From Galdieria sulphuraria (Eukaryota; Rhodophyta; Bangiophyceae; Galdieriales; Galdieriaceae), in the NCBI RefSeq assembly GCF_000341285.1, contig NW_005178452.1:1-64000 (forward strand): DNA of 64,000 nucleotides, in the 5' to 3' direction. This document shows positions 45,801-55,098 of the stretch, piece by piece (position 1 is the stretch's first letter; the number at the start of each line of letters is the position of its first letter). A program made the position numbers and the translations under genes. Under the pieces are notes generated by a model. It made no database searches, was not told where the DNA came from, and worked only from the letters and a program-made list of their open reading frames with translations.

Positions 45801-47144
45801 ATGTATATTTCTTTCGTTTGTCCGAGTGTGAAGGAGAGTAGGTTATTCTTTAGTAGCCAGGCCGCAGAAAGGTTCCAAATTTCAGTTTGTCCTTTGCCTT
45901 TTGTAACGAGGTGTAGTTGGGTTCACCCTCGCTTCAGTCTAAGAACGATTCTGAACTGCTGTAGCGTTTTTTGCTGCATAAATGAGGCACCAAAAGACAG
46001 AGAAATGGAGTATCAATATCTGGAGGAAACTTTCGGAATGAGACCATCTTTTATGGAGAAGAAGCAGAAAGCACGTAAATATGACCCACGTTTGTTTTGG
46101 GAAAGCTTTTCAAAGAACGAAAAAACGGAAAGTAAGAAAGTTCGTTTAATTAGGAGAAAGCAAGAAACCACAAGGAACGTACACAAGACAACATTGGCCA
46201 ACACCGAAAGTTTCAGTGCTCTTGAGAAACCCTCAAAAAGCAATGTTTGGCAGGGTCCAACGTGGACACCTAAGGTTAAGGAACCATCTAGAGGAAAATA
46301 TCTCTCCACTTGTCCCATAACTCAACTAGTGAGTTTGGAAACTAGTCAAAACGTGGCCTTGGCATACTTAGATATGCCTTGTTCTGATTCTGACCTGAAG
46401 AAATTGCTCGGTGTTGTAAAGAAAGTTTCTTTTTTAAAAGTCACCCTTATTTTGAAAGGAGCAGACTCCAGTGTACTAGCAAACTCTATGAGTTTTGTTG
46501 AAATGGTTGGCAAGGAAAATTGCTACATTGACACAAAAAGTTGCTTTTTTCAGGAGAAAGTTGTCACACCTGGCCAAAGTTGTTGTGTGATGTTGACTTG
46601 TAATGAAAATGATGCAACTATTGCCTCTCATTCCATTCAACAAATTATCCAGTCTTTGCAGAATTCAACATGGAAAGTTCAACTGTATGGTTGGCAAGAA
46701 GCTCGCCAGTGTTTATTGAATAGTTGCCGTAAACTTCCAGACTCCTTAATTTCGAATGAAAAATATACTGCACAGATATCTTCTCCTGTATCAGAGATTC
46801 TACATGAAAGTGCATTTTCAGCAAATGATGGAACAAAGCGAAATTCAGTGAAAGAAGAAAAGGCACGAATCGTTGTCAATCATTCCACATATATTCCGGG
46901 ACTTATCAAATCGTTGGAGTTGTTATCAGAAGAACCCTGTGTTCAGACTATTGTTCCTGGACGTCTTCGGAACGGTAAAAGTCGTTCGCCTCATTTGCTA
47001 TTAAGAGTTACTACCACAACACCTACGGGTTACAAGCTGCTTGCTCGTAAAGGTACAACTGTCCAAGAAGTTTTTATCGTAACTTCAGCAGAGCGTCAGT
47101 TCATTGAAGAAGTTATAAACAAAGTCAATAAAGAGGCCTCGTAA
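45801..47144 (+). CDS. DUF2103-like protein with probable plastid transit peptide
   Basis: Single exon, 447 residues. The C-terminal ~90 residues, starting RIVVNHSTYIPGLIKSL and continuing VQTIVPGRLRNGKSRS, then LLLRVTTTTPTGYKLLAR and TVQEVFIVT, resemble the DUF2103 family of small predicted metal-binding proteins that I know from cyanobacteria and archaea. The middle 150 residues form a separate alpha/beta-like domain. The first 60 residues are Ser/Phe/Arg/Cys-rich with no strong acidity, as in plastid leaders. A cyanobacterial origin through the plastid ancestor is the natural inference. The function of the family is not established. The identification is by memory of the motif and needs a profile search. 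Confidence 0.55.
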   Translation: MYISFVCPSVKESRLFFSSQAAERFQISVCPLPFVTRCSWVHPRFSLRTILNCCSVFCCINEAPKDREMEYQYLEETFGMRPSFMEKKQKARKYDPRLFWESFSKNEKTESKKVRLIRRKQETTRNVHKTTLANTESFSALEKPSKSNVWQGPTWTPKVKEPSRGKYLSTCPITQLVSLETSQNVALAYLDMPCSDSDLKKLLGVVKKVSFLKVTLILKGADSSVLANSMSFVEMVGKENCYIDTKSCFFQEKVVTPGQSCCVMLTCNENDATIASHSIQQIIQSLQNSTWKVQLYGWQEARQCLLNSCRKLPDSLISNEKYTAQISSPVSEILHESAFSANDGTKRNSVKEEKARIVVNHSTYIPGLIKSLELLSEEPCVQTIVPGRLRNGKSRSPHLLLRVTTTTPTGYKLLARKGTTVQEVFIVTSAERQFIEEVINKVNKEAS

Positions 47145-47838
47145 TAGGTTAGATTGTGACTTGTTTTTAAAAGAATCGGGGAGGAGTTTCTTGGAAACTT
47201 GTTGTAGGTTCGAAGGAAAACGCATATCTTCAAGTGGCATCATAAATGAAGATAAAAGACCAGCTTGAATAACAGCAACTCGAAAAGTAGTAGTGGGAAA
47301 GAGTACCAATTTCTCTGCAACTTTAATTGCTAAACGACCCGATCCTCGTGTTGAAAATATTATTTACAAACTTATTATATAACTATAAAATTTGTTGTTT
47401 CCTTTCTTGTTTGGTATGAATCACGCTTGAGCTGAGGTGATACAGTCGATCGTTCCGAAACTTTTGCTTCTTCCAAAGATATGACAATATGATGGGAAAT
47501 TGTTAGAGCACTTATCCAAGGGCAAAGATTGTAGGAAAACTTGTCCAAACAAATAGCAGCGTAACATTTCTTATGCAGTGCAATAAGACGCAATATTCAA
47601 ATGTTATAAGCTTTCGTTACACATTATCCCACAACACTGTGGAAAGTTGGTACACTCTGGAGTTGCTAGAAGTTTCTACAACAATAGTTTCAACCCCTCC
47701 TTTCTTTATGAACTTTTCGTTTTCTGTGTACGTACACTCTTCGTGTCGAATGACTGGTAAAGAATCAAAATGTGCGTCGGCTAGAAAACTTCAACAGGAG
47801 AATAAAAGCCTAAAAGTCTTGGGCTGCTGATGATACAT
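47085..47838 (-). CDS. unrecognised multi-exon protein
   Basis: From ATG 47838 I can join four exons in frame: MYHQQPKTFRLLFSFIRHEE, then RVYQLSTVLWDN, KCYAAICLDKFSYNLCPWIS, and after a ~80-nt intron SGRLAIKVAEKLVLFP followed by TTTFRVAVIQAGLLSSF. The introns are about 42, 54 and 83 nt. The overall look is an alpha/beta protein with hydrophobic strands, roughly 230 residues; I do not recognise it, although a proteasome-assembly-chaperone-like fold crossed my mind without real evidence. As read, the last exon continues 60 nt into the antisense of the DUF2103-like gene before a stop; an unseen final intron could shorten it. Confidence 0.45.
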
Positions 47839-47949
47839 TTGTCTCGAATCGGCTAATTTCTTTCTTCTTCTCTGTCTTTTTGTCGGATTGGAGACGGAGG
47901 TCTTTAGTATTCGTTCGAAGACTATCACAAAGTGTAGTGCGTAACACGA

Positions 47950-49512
47950 ATGAGAAATTGGGAGGCAGGCGTTATTGCACTTTCAATAGGTGTTGCCGCT
48001 TCAATAGCTCTGTACCTTTATTATTCAAGACAGTTAACAATCGAGAAACCGGTTAAATCCGAAGAAGTTCCAACAAAGTCACAGAAGAAAAAGAAAAAGA
48101 GGAAGCAGAAGAACAAGCACAAAGTAAATCATAATGAAGATGAAGAACTAGATCGCATTATTGCTGAAATTAATGGCTCTTCAACTTTGCCAGAAACTGA
48201 CAAACTGAGGGCAAATCTGACACCTGAAAGCACTTCAAATGAAGAGCTACAAGATAAAGTTAACTCCCGAAAGTCCAAAACTCAGGCAAATAAGTTTGAA
48301 GAAGATCTTCGTGCTGCCGTCAACGTGTCGCTAGCGTCTGTCCATGACACAGGAGTTGCTAATGGACCGAGAGAAGAAAGAGTGCTTGCAAGCTTAAACC
48401 AAATTACTGACTGGCATTTATTAGATGCTGCAACTCGCTTTTTGATAGCTCAATGGTGTCATACGGTGTATTGCACGTTAACTACTCAAAGTTCAGTACA
48501 AGAGATGTCCGCCGAAGAGGTCGAAAGTTTCAGAACATCTTTAGAGAAGACTTATCTGCAACCAGCTTGGGATATCTTAAATACAAAGAATAATAGTCTC
48601 AATGCGGAGGACAGGACTCGTTTTGCAGCGCTGCAACTGGAGATTTCTTGTCGTTTGCATAGTCCGGAATTGATGATTCAAGCGTACAACGCTGCTATTG
48701 GAGCCATGTCCGATTCGGTTTCTCCACAGGACAGACTAGTACTGTATGCTTCTGCGGCTATAATAGGAAATCCTGAGGAGGTGAAACGAGTCGGTAAACA
48801 GTTGGCCTCGAAGGAATTGGAAATATTGCATACAGCATCTATGAGAGAGTCCTCGATGATTGATTACGGTGCTCTATACCATTTGTCAGTTCGACTTGCA
48901 GAAGTGGGAAAGAATTTAGGGTTCGAAATAAAATATGAATGGAAAGCATATAAAGTTACGAAGGCTATTTATCGTTTACGTAAGGGAGCTGGTGTGGCAC
49001 CTCTTCGTCCTGGAGTTGGTGAGGAATGGAATGAACAAGAGAGGAATGAAGATGCACAACTCATTCGAACAGGTTTGACGTTGTCTTTGGTCCTGTTCGC
49101 AGTTACTTACTGATACATAGGAGCTATAGTCCATTATGTAAATCCAGGTCCTGTTAAGATACCTATTACTGGTTTTGGTGGTCGACATGAGATGGTATTG
49201 TTTGGCTACGTAGATGTAACGGATGGTACCGAACAAGTTCGACACACAGATTTTTATACACTCAAAAGAAGTTCGAAAGATAGTAGTCTTTGGGTCGGCA
49301 AGGAACTGGTTACTATGCATGCTCTTACGGTAATTGTTTATCTATCCGAAAGTGTAGCCACTAATGATTATCCTATTAGGGTGCTCGAGCGGGCTCAAAA
49401 GTTGCAGAGGGAATACTGGATGTTCAATTATATATGCAACCAGACCCAGAAGCTTCATGGAAAGTATTGTAAGGAAAGCTGGTTTGTGATAGCTATAGGA
49501 TGGAAGTTTTAA
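47950..49512 (+). CDS. unrecognised membrane-anchored protein
   Basis: Two exons, 47950-49075 or so and 49122-49512, joined through a 46-nt intron (ACAG|GT..TAG). The protein begins with one signal-anchor helix (VIALSIGVAASIALYLYYS), then a Lys-rich cytosolic patch (KSQKKKKKRKQKNKHK) and an acidic linker. The remaining ~400 residues are helical with TPR-like character (YLQPAWDILNTKNNSL, AYNAAIGAMSDSVSPQD) followed by VNPGPVKIPITGFGGRHEM in the second exon. No family recognised. The end overlaps the first possible ATG of the guanylate kinase gene. Confidence 0.6.
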
Positions 49513-50413
49513 TAAAAAGCAGAGTTTGCCTAGAGTACGAAAATTTCAGCAAGATCTTTGATAGCTGCATTGAACTATGTAGTTTTTGCTCTCCTGAAAG
49601 TGCATTTTGCCTCGTGACAGACAATATGCAAGTGTTGGATGCTGAATCGAACCAAAACGACAGCAAGTCAGTTCTCGTTGTTTTCACTGGACCTTCGGGG
49701 GCTGGAAAGAGTAGTATTATACAGAAGCTTAAAGAGAATTACCCTAATCGAATAGGTTTCAGTGTCAGTCATACTACAAGATCACCACGACCTGGAGAAC
49801 AAAACGGAGTGGAGTACTATTTTGTTCCTGAGGAAAAATTTAAAGACATGATAGAGAATAATGAGTTTATTGAATATGCAAATGTGCACGGACGCTATTA
49901 TGGAACAAGTTTTCAAGCAGTAGAAACCGTCCTAAATAGAGGGCAGCTTTGTGTGCTCGATGTTGATGTCCAAGGATGCCGTTCTATTCGTCAGAGAAGT
50001 ATCAAGGCTATTATAATATTCATTTCACCTCCTTCACTAACGGTACGTGGGTTGTTTCCGTACACTGACCAGATGTGGTTACTTTGGCAATAGGAGTTGG
50101 AGTCTAGGCTGCGTTCTAGAAAGACAGAGTCAGAGGCAGATGTAAGGAAGCGCATCGATGACGCAGAAGATGAAATGAAAACTTGTGGAGAGCCTGTAAG
50201 TTATGTATACTAAAGTGTGTCTTTCAACTTAGAGCTTGTGCAAAAGAATCTATATGACCTTGTTGTTGTGAACGACTTTTTGGACAGAGCATACAACGAG
50301 TAAGTTATATTGTCCATAGGGTACTCTTGAACATTTTACGTATTTATAGAGCGAGGACCTTTATTGCAGAATACTTGAATGACAAGGATCAAAAGTTTCA
50401 GCTATCGCTTTAG
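49500..50413 (+). CDS. GMK: guanylate kinase
   Basis: Phosphorylates GMP to GDP. Four exons with short introns. The P-loop FTGPSGAGKSSIIQKL, GMP-binding SHTTRSPRPGEQNGVEYYFV and EFIEYANVHGRYYGTS are all intact, followed by LDVDVQGCRSIRQ; later exons give RKTESEADVRKRI, LVQKNLYDLVVVNDFLDRAYNE and the last helix FIAEYLNDKD. The third intron uses the second AG of TTAGAG. The first ATG (49500) overlaps the upstream gene by 13 nt and would add a 42-residue leader; the next ATG at 49626 (MQVLDAESNQNDSK) gives a plain cytosolic enzyme and avoids the overlap. Confidence 0.93.
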
Positions 50414-50551
50414 ACATAAAAATGATGAATAGTACTTGTGAAAAGAATATATTTTGTGACGATGACTTACAATACATCACACAAAAGGAAATATATCGAA
50501 ACTTATTTTTTGCATTATAGATATATTCACACAATATTCTCAAATATGCAC

Positions 50552-53500
50552 TTATTTGCCTTTCTTCTTCGATATAACTTCTTGTAATCCCGGAGAAAGA
50601 ATTCTCACATTACTCAACATTGTTTGAATACTGTCTTGATCGGGTATAGCTCGTATTAGATCTCGATCTCGAAAATTTCCATTATTCTCTGCCATCTTTA
50701 ACATTAACGAATTTGCAACCTTGGCAGCCTTTCCCTTCTTCATGGAACCTGGAATTAACTTGACACGATATTTATAACGGGATACTGCTAAGAAAGGAGC
50801 ACAAACAGGAAGAGCAAATTCAATGATATCTGACTCTAATGGCTGTCCAGTGAACAAATTAACTACGCTTGTTTCATCCGTAAAGTTTTCAGTACTGTTG
50901 TTCTCTTCCTCGTCGGCATTTTTCGAGTCCTCTGTATAATTACTGACTTCCTCCATATGATTTCCCTTCCCTTTCAAGCCTTTGTTAATATCAACTGATA
51001 TTTCCTCTCTTCCATGCTCTTCGTTCGTCGACGATGTTACTTGTTCTGACTTTGACGAACCCAACAAAGCCATTGCCAGATTTCTCTCTTCTAAAGTTTG
51101 TTCAGCATACTTCTTCTTCGCTCTTTTCATTTTACTTCGCTTTCCTCGAGGCAACTTGCTTACATCTACATTCTCTATAAGATCAACGGGACTAGTCTTC
51201 TTTTCCTTAAAAGTCTCTGGTTGAGCTTGCTTTGTGTGGCCAACTTGCGTCGAATGATCTCTTGCCTTCTTCGTCCTCGAATATTTGATCAATTCCAAAT
51301 TTTCTTCACTCCTAAACTGGTCAAGCTCATCTTCTTTTGTCGCCAGCATTCCTGTCGAATCCAACTGTAATGTTTTCAGATTATCTGGAAGCGACTCATG
51401 ATATTTGTCAAAAAGATGTGCAACGTCTGCTTCTTGCAAATTGTTTTCATGGTAAAACTGATCTGCATTTCCCGTTGCACTTGTAGGAAACGTTTCCAAG
51501 TTGTCAAAATCAGGTTCGTTCTCTGCACAGTCTTCATTTGTTTTTAAATGACCTTCTACAGCTTCGTTCAAAGGTCGTCTCTGTCGTTCGTTTTCATGGT
51601 CTCTTGTGCAAGATGGATCCATTTTAAACAATATTCCATAACCCATTACCAATTGTGAAGGAGGAAGATAGTTTTTCTTTCCTCTTATCATAAATGAGCC
51701 CGTTGTGAGGTATTCTCCACTGGGGGCTGTCTTTGAGACTTGGCTGGCATGGACCCACCACGCCGATGAAACAATCTTACTGCTCCATGCTGAAGAATGG
51801 CACATAGCAAATGCGCCAGCTTCTATTAACGTCTGAAGAGGTACGGGCTTGTCTCTAAAGCGATTCTTTACAACCACACTCGAAGCACCGTGAATGTCAG
51901 CATGGACATAAACGTCAAAGGTTTTCATGTAACGCTTAACAACCTGTTCATTCTGTTGTGCATCCTTTCCGGCTATGACAAGAAAATTCTCAGAACTAAT
52001 GAACCAGTCAAACTTTTCGAACCAAGCAGGTTTTCTGATTTCTCTTATGGCAACTGCGGGCTTCAAAGATCTTTGCTGCGAACGTTCCATTTGTTTAGAT
52101 GCTTTCTTTTCGGCAACATTTAGTGCTCTCTTCGTGGCTTCCATAGTCTTCTCTTTCTTTTCTTGCGCACGTTTTCTACTTTCAAAATAACGGGCAGCAT
52201 TAGCAAATGCACTCAAGGAGAGGTCCACATCTGCAAGTACAACTGGCTTTGATGCATTCAGCTCTGCAACCATTCTTTCCGTTTGAAAATGTTCTTCTGT
52301 TTCATCAGTATCGTCATAGTAAGTAATATCTTCAGACTGATACTGAAAATTTTCGTTCACAAACTCATCTTCTAATATAGGATCGATAGGCAGCATAAGT
52401 GTGATTTCATTTCGATCTAAATGCAACGAGTGAATTGTTTCTGCAACAGGATTGCCTTTCTCCTTTTCTTCTTCCAACATCTTATCAAGCTCATCCCAAG
52501 CAACCCCATTTGCTATCATTGCTCGAACAACCCATATTGCTTTGTCAACTTCATCCGCATTCAACTCAATTGCCTCGGCAATCTTAAAATTTTCTTCTTT
52601 CGCCCTTTCAAGTTCATCGATGCGACGTTCCAAGTCCTTTCTAAGTGAATCTACCTTCTTGCTAACTACTGATTCCTGTTTGGAGGCTACTATCTGAGCT
52701 CTCTCCTTTTCTAAATTGGCAAAATAAATATCAACAGCTTCATTAAATGTTGGAAACTCAATGTGGGATGTGTTGCTTAAGTGGCATAACAAAAAGGGAC
52801 TAAAGTCTTCGTATAACAAACGTTCGGAGTTTGACATAGACACATCTGTAGTATGAGCATCCTTCCTGTAAAATAAGTATCCACGTTCCAAAGACAAGCT
52901 CTCACAAGTACTATCATTATCACATAAACTGGACTCAAAGCTTTCTAGACTCTGGAGAAAAGACAAAGTCTTATGAGATACACCTTCTTCGTTGTCTTCC
53001 GCATTCAGAAAAAGTTCCTTTATCTTGGTCTTGGGCTCGAAACCTGAAGCTACTAGGGCGTGTTCAATTACTTGTGGGCCACAATACAATCTAGTGGATA
53101 AAAAGTTTCGAACAATATCTGTTTGGGACCCGTTCTTCAACAAAGCCAAAACTGAGTTCTTTGACAATGATATATTGGAACGAAGAAGATGAACCGGATA
53201 CTTGTTTCTTGTAAAAATATGAACAGGCTCCTTGGTTACACCAAACGGCCCTTTGTAACTTCTCAACGCAGAAAGAATGGTATATTCCTCGTCTGTCAGA
53301 ACAATATTTCCAGAAGAGTAAAATTCCACTATAAGTCTGCAGGGTCTCTCTATTGTTGAGCCTTCGAATACTCTTGAACTGAAGACTAGTTCCACCACAC
53401 GGTCGGCACCCAACGTTCGTATCTCTTGTATTTTCCTCGAACGGATATGTTTCCGCAACTTGACAGAAAAACCAGAAGGAATATTTGCCTTATCTCTATA

Positions 53501-53755
53501 GAAACGAGTTTCGTGGATTCTTATACCGGACTCTATTAAAACAAAGGTTTTTTCCCAGTTACTGTTGGAAGACTCTTCTACAACAGATATGGTCTCCTCA
53601 ACGGAAATTTGGTTTCTTGAGGGAACTGAAATTTTCAGCAAGTATGTCGTCGGTGTTACGTCATAAATATTTACCACGCGGGCACCTATGAAACGCCTCC
53701 GAAGATACTTGACTTCCGCTTGTAAGTCCAACAAGGAAAATCGGTTTCGGGGCAT
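50552..53755 (-). CDS. NEMF: NEMF/Rqc2 ribosome quality control protein
   Basis: Single exon of 1067 residues. NFACT-N begins FSLLDLQAEVKYLRRRFIGA and NIYDVTPTTYLLKISVP; the invariant Asp-Arg is in LGADRVVEL. Long coiled coils lie between about residues 345 and 420. NFACT-R is clear: WFEKFDWFISSENFLVIAGK, then MKTFDVYVHADIHGASSVVV (quoted in two overlaps with VHADIHGASS) and PPSQLVMGYGILFKMD. The C-terminal region is acidic, with a Lys-rich stretch KKTSPVDLIENVD before RGKRSKMKRAKKKYAEQTL and the NFACT-C block at the end. The protein binds stalled 60S subunits with Ltn1 and adds Ala/Thr C-terminal tails; the retained Asp and Arg argue that tailing is still possible. Confidence 0.95.
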   Translation of the reverse strand: MPRNRFSLLDLQAEVKYLRRRFIGARVVNIYDVTPTTYLLKISVPSRNQISVEETISVVEESSNSNWEKTFVLIESGIRIHETRFYRDKANIPSGFSVKLRKHIRSRKIQEIRTLGADRVVELVFSSRVFEGSTIERPCRLIVEFYSSGNIVLTDEEYTILSALRSYKGPFGVTKEPVHIFTRNKYPVHLLRSNISLSKNSVLALLKNGSQTDIVRNFLSTRLYCGPQVIEHALVASGFEPKTKIKELFLNAEDNEEGVSHKTLSFLQSLESFESSLCDNDSTCESLSLERGYLFYRKDAHTTDVSMSNSERLLYEDFSPFLLCHLSNTSHIEFPTFNEAVDIYFANLEKERAQIVASKQESVVSKKVDSLRKDLERRIDELERAKEENFKIAEAIELNADEVDKAIWVVRAMIANGVAWDELDKMLEEEKEKGNPVAETIHSLHLDRNEITLMLPIDPILEDEFVNENFQYQSEDITYYDDTDETEEHFQTERMVAELNASKPVVLADVDLSLSAFANAARYFESRKRAQEKKEKTMEATKRALNVAEKKASKQMERSQQRSLKPAVAIREIRKPAWFEKFDWFISSENFLVIAGKDAQQNEQVVKRYMKTFDVYVHADIHGASSVVVKNRFRDKPVPLQTLIEAGAFAMCHSSAWSSKIVSSAWWVHASQVSKTAPSGEYLTTGSFMIRGKKNYLPPSQLVMGYGILFKMDPSCTRDHENERQRRPLNEAVEGHLKTNEDCAENEPDFDNLETFPTSATGNADQFYHENNLQEADVAHLFDKYHESLPDNLKTLQLDSTGMLATKEDELDQFRSEENLELIKYSRTKKARDHSTQVGHTKQAQPETFKEKKTSPVDLIENVDVSKLPRGKRSKMKRAKKKYAEQTLEERNLAMALLGSSKSEQVTSSTNEEHGREEISVDINKGLKGKGNHMEEVSNYTEDSKNADEEENNSTENFTDETSVVNLFTGQPLESDIIEFALPVCAPFLAVSRYKYRVKLIPGSMKKGKAAKVANSLMLKMAENNGNFRDRDLIRAIPDQDSIQTMLSNVRILSPGLQEVISKKKGK

Positions 53756-53829
53756 AAAGAGAGAAATTATTGATTATTGATTGTCTTGTTGTTGACTTTT
53801 CAGGCTTCAAGCTGCCGTTTTCGTTGGGC

Positions 53830-54860
53830 ATGTTGATACTACCTTGTAGTCAAGACGCTATTCAAATACTGTCATTCGGTAACCCACTTGAGATTCTCGG
53901 ATTCCGACAGGATAGACTAGTTGTAGAGCCGCGAGAAGGACAAGTGTTAGTTAAGATGCACTTGGCTGCATTGAATCCTTCGGATGTGTTCACCGGGAAG
54001 GGACAATATCCCTGTGATAGGGCATTTTTAGAGAGAGAAACTGGCATTGTTTCTTGTTTGGAGCATTGTGGGACTGTCGTTCAGACTGGTCCTGCTGTTT
54101 CTCTGTCCATAGGGACGAGAGTGGCAGTATGTATTTCTGGAACATGATGCTGGTTCTTGACAGTCGTTTGTGACTGCCGAGGAATCACAGTGCTTCCCTG
54201 TTCCAGAAGAAATGGAAGATTTTTTGCTGCACGACTCTTTGTTAATCCTTTGAGTTGCTCTCGGAATTACTCGGCTTATTCGTGGCTCGCCGCAGTACAA
54301 GAGAATCCTTAGATAGTACAAACTGTTGCGAACTCATCGTTGGGAAGTTTGCTTATTCAGTTGACGAAAGTTTTTCAACTCAAAACTATCAACATAGTTT
54401 GCACGAGCAGCCAGAAAAACACGCTTTTACAGTTGGTGCCAATGCTGTAATTTCTTTAGAAGAAGAAAAGGATGTTATAAAGAAAGTCCGAGAAACAACT
54501 GATAGTCTTGGTATTGCCGCTGTATTGGATGCAGTAGGTGGAGATATTGGAACATTAGCGCTTCAACTCCTTGGAAGGAATGGTCTCTTTATTGCATACG
54601 TTAGAATGAGTGGAGAGCCCACTAGAGTAGTGAACCGACAGCTTATGTATCAGGGAATCGTTATTCGCGGTTTTTGGCTTACTTCTTTCCTTCAAGAGAA
54701 CTCAAAAACTGAGCTGGTGGATTCGGTAATTGATTTGTGGAGTCAGAAGTGCCTTACTCCTTCAATGGAGGCGACGTACACGTTGGAAAATTACAAGAAG
54801 GCGTAAAGAGACCAGTTTGCTCCGAACAGAAAAGTAAAAATTCTGTTTCGTCTGAGTTGA
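53830..54860 (+). pseudogene. decayed MDR reductase (MECR/ETR1-like) pseudogene
   Basis: The translated pieces clearly belong to a mitochondrial trans-2-enoyl thioester reductase-type MDR protein: QVLVKMHLAALNPSDVF, then LFVNPLSCSRNYSAYSWLA, IVQTVANSSLGSLLIQL, VGANAVISLEEEKDVI, VLDAVGGDIGTLALQLL and RGFWLTSFL. They do not stay in one frame. I see a frame change in the T-run at about 54220-54225, an in-frame TAG at 54310-54312 where a Trp is expected, a second frame change near 54401-54412, and a TAA at 54804-54806 before the conserved DQFAPNRKVKILFRL end. An intron (54127 onward, GTATGT..GACAG) is still recognisable. With four independent lesions this is a pseudogene, unless the assembly is poor here. 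The intact MDR gene at 3654 is a different subfamily. Confidence 0.8.
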
Positions 54861-55098
54861 GGATTTGCTGTCCCGTGGAGTTAGGCAGAATGTTATTGTT
54901 CATTTTAGTTGTCTTAGGAGTTAAGAGTTGTATTTGTTGTAAGAAATAGAAAATTGGAGACTTAGCACTTTAACAAGAGTTTATCAGTGAGGTGTTGAGT
55001 ACTCTGGTGTTTCTTAAACTTTTGAGCAGACAAGCGATATGTTCAGCAAGTGGTATGGTATCGGTGACGAGGAACCTCCGACACCCTATAGAGGAGAA
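54861..55098. other. short spacer, one mini-ORF
   Basis: Between the pseudogene and the TPX2-like gene. An ATG frame of 21 residues (MFSKWYGIGDEEPPTPYRGE) starts at 55039 and ends at 55104, slightly overlapping the stop of the minus-strand gene. It looks protein-like but is too short to call. Confidence 0.2.
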
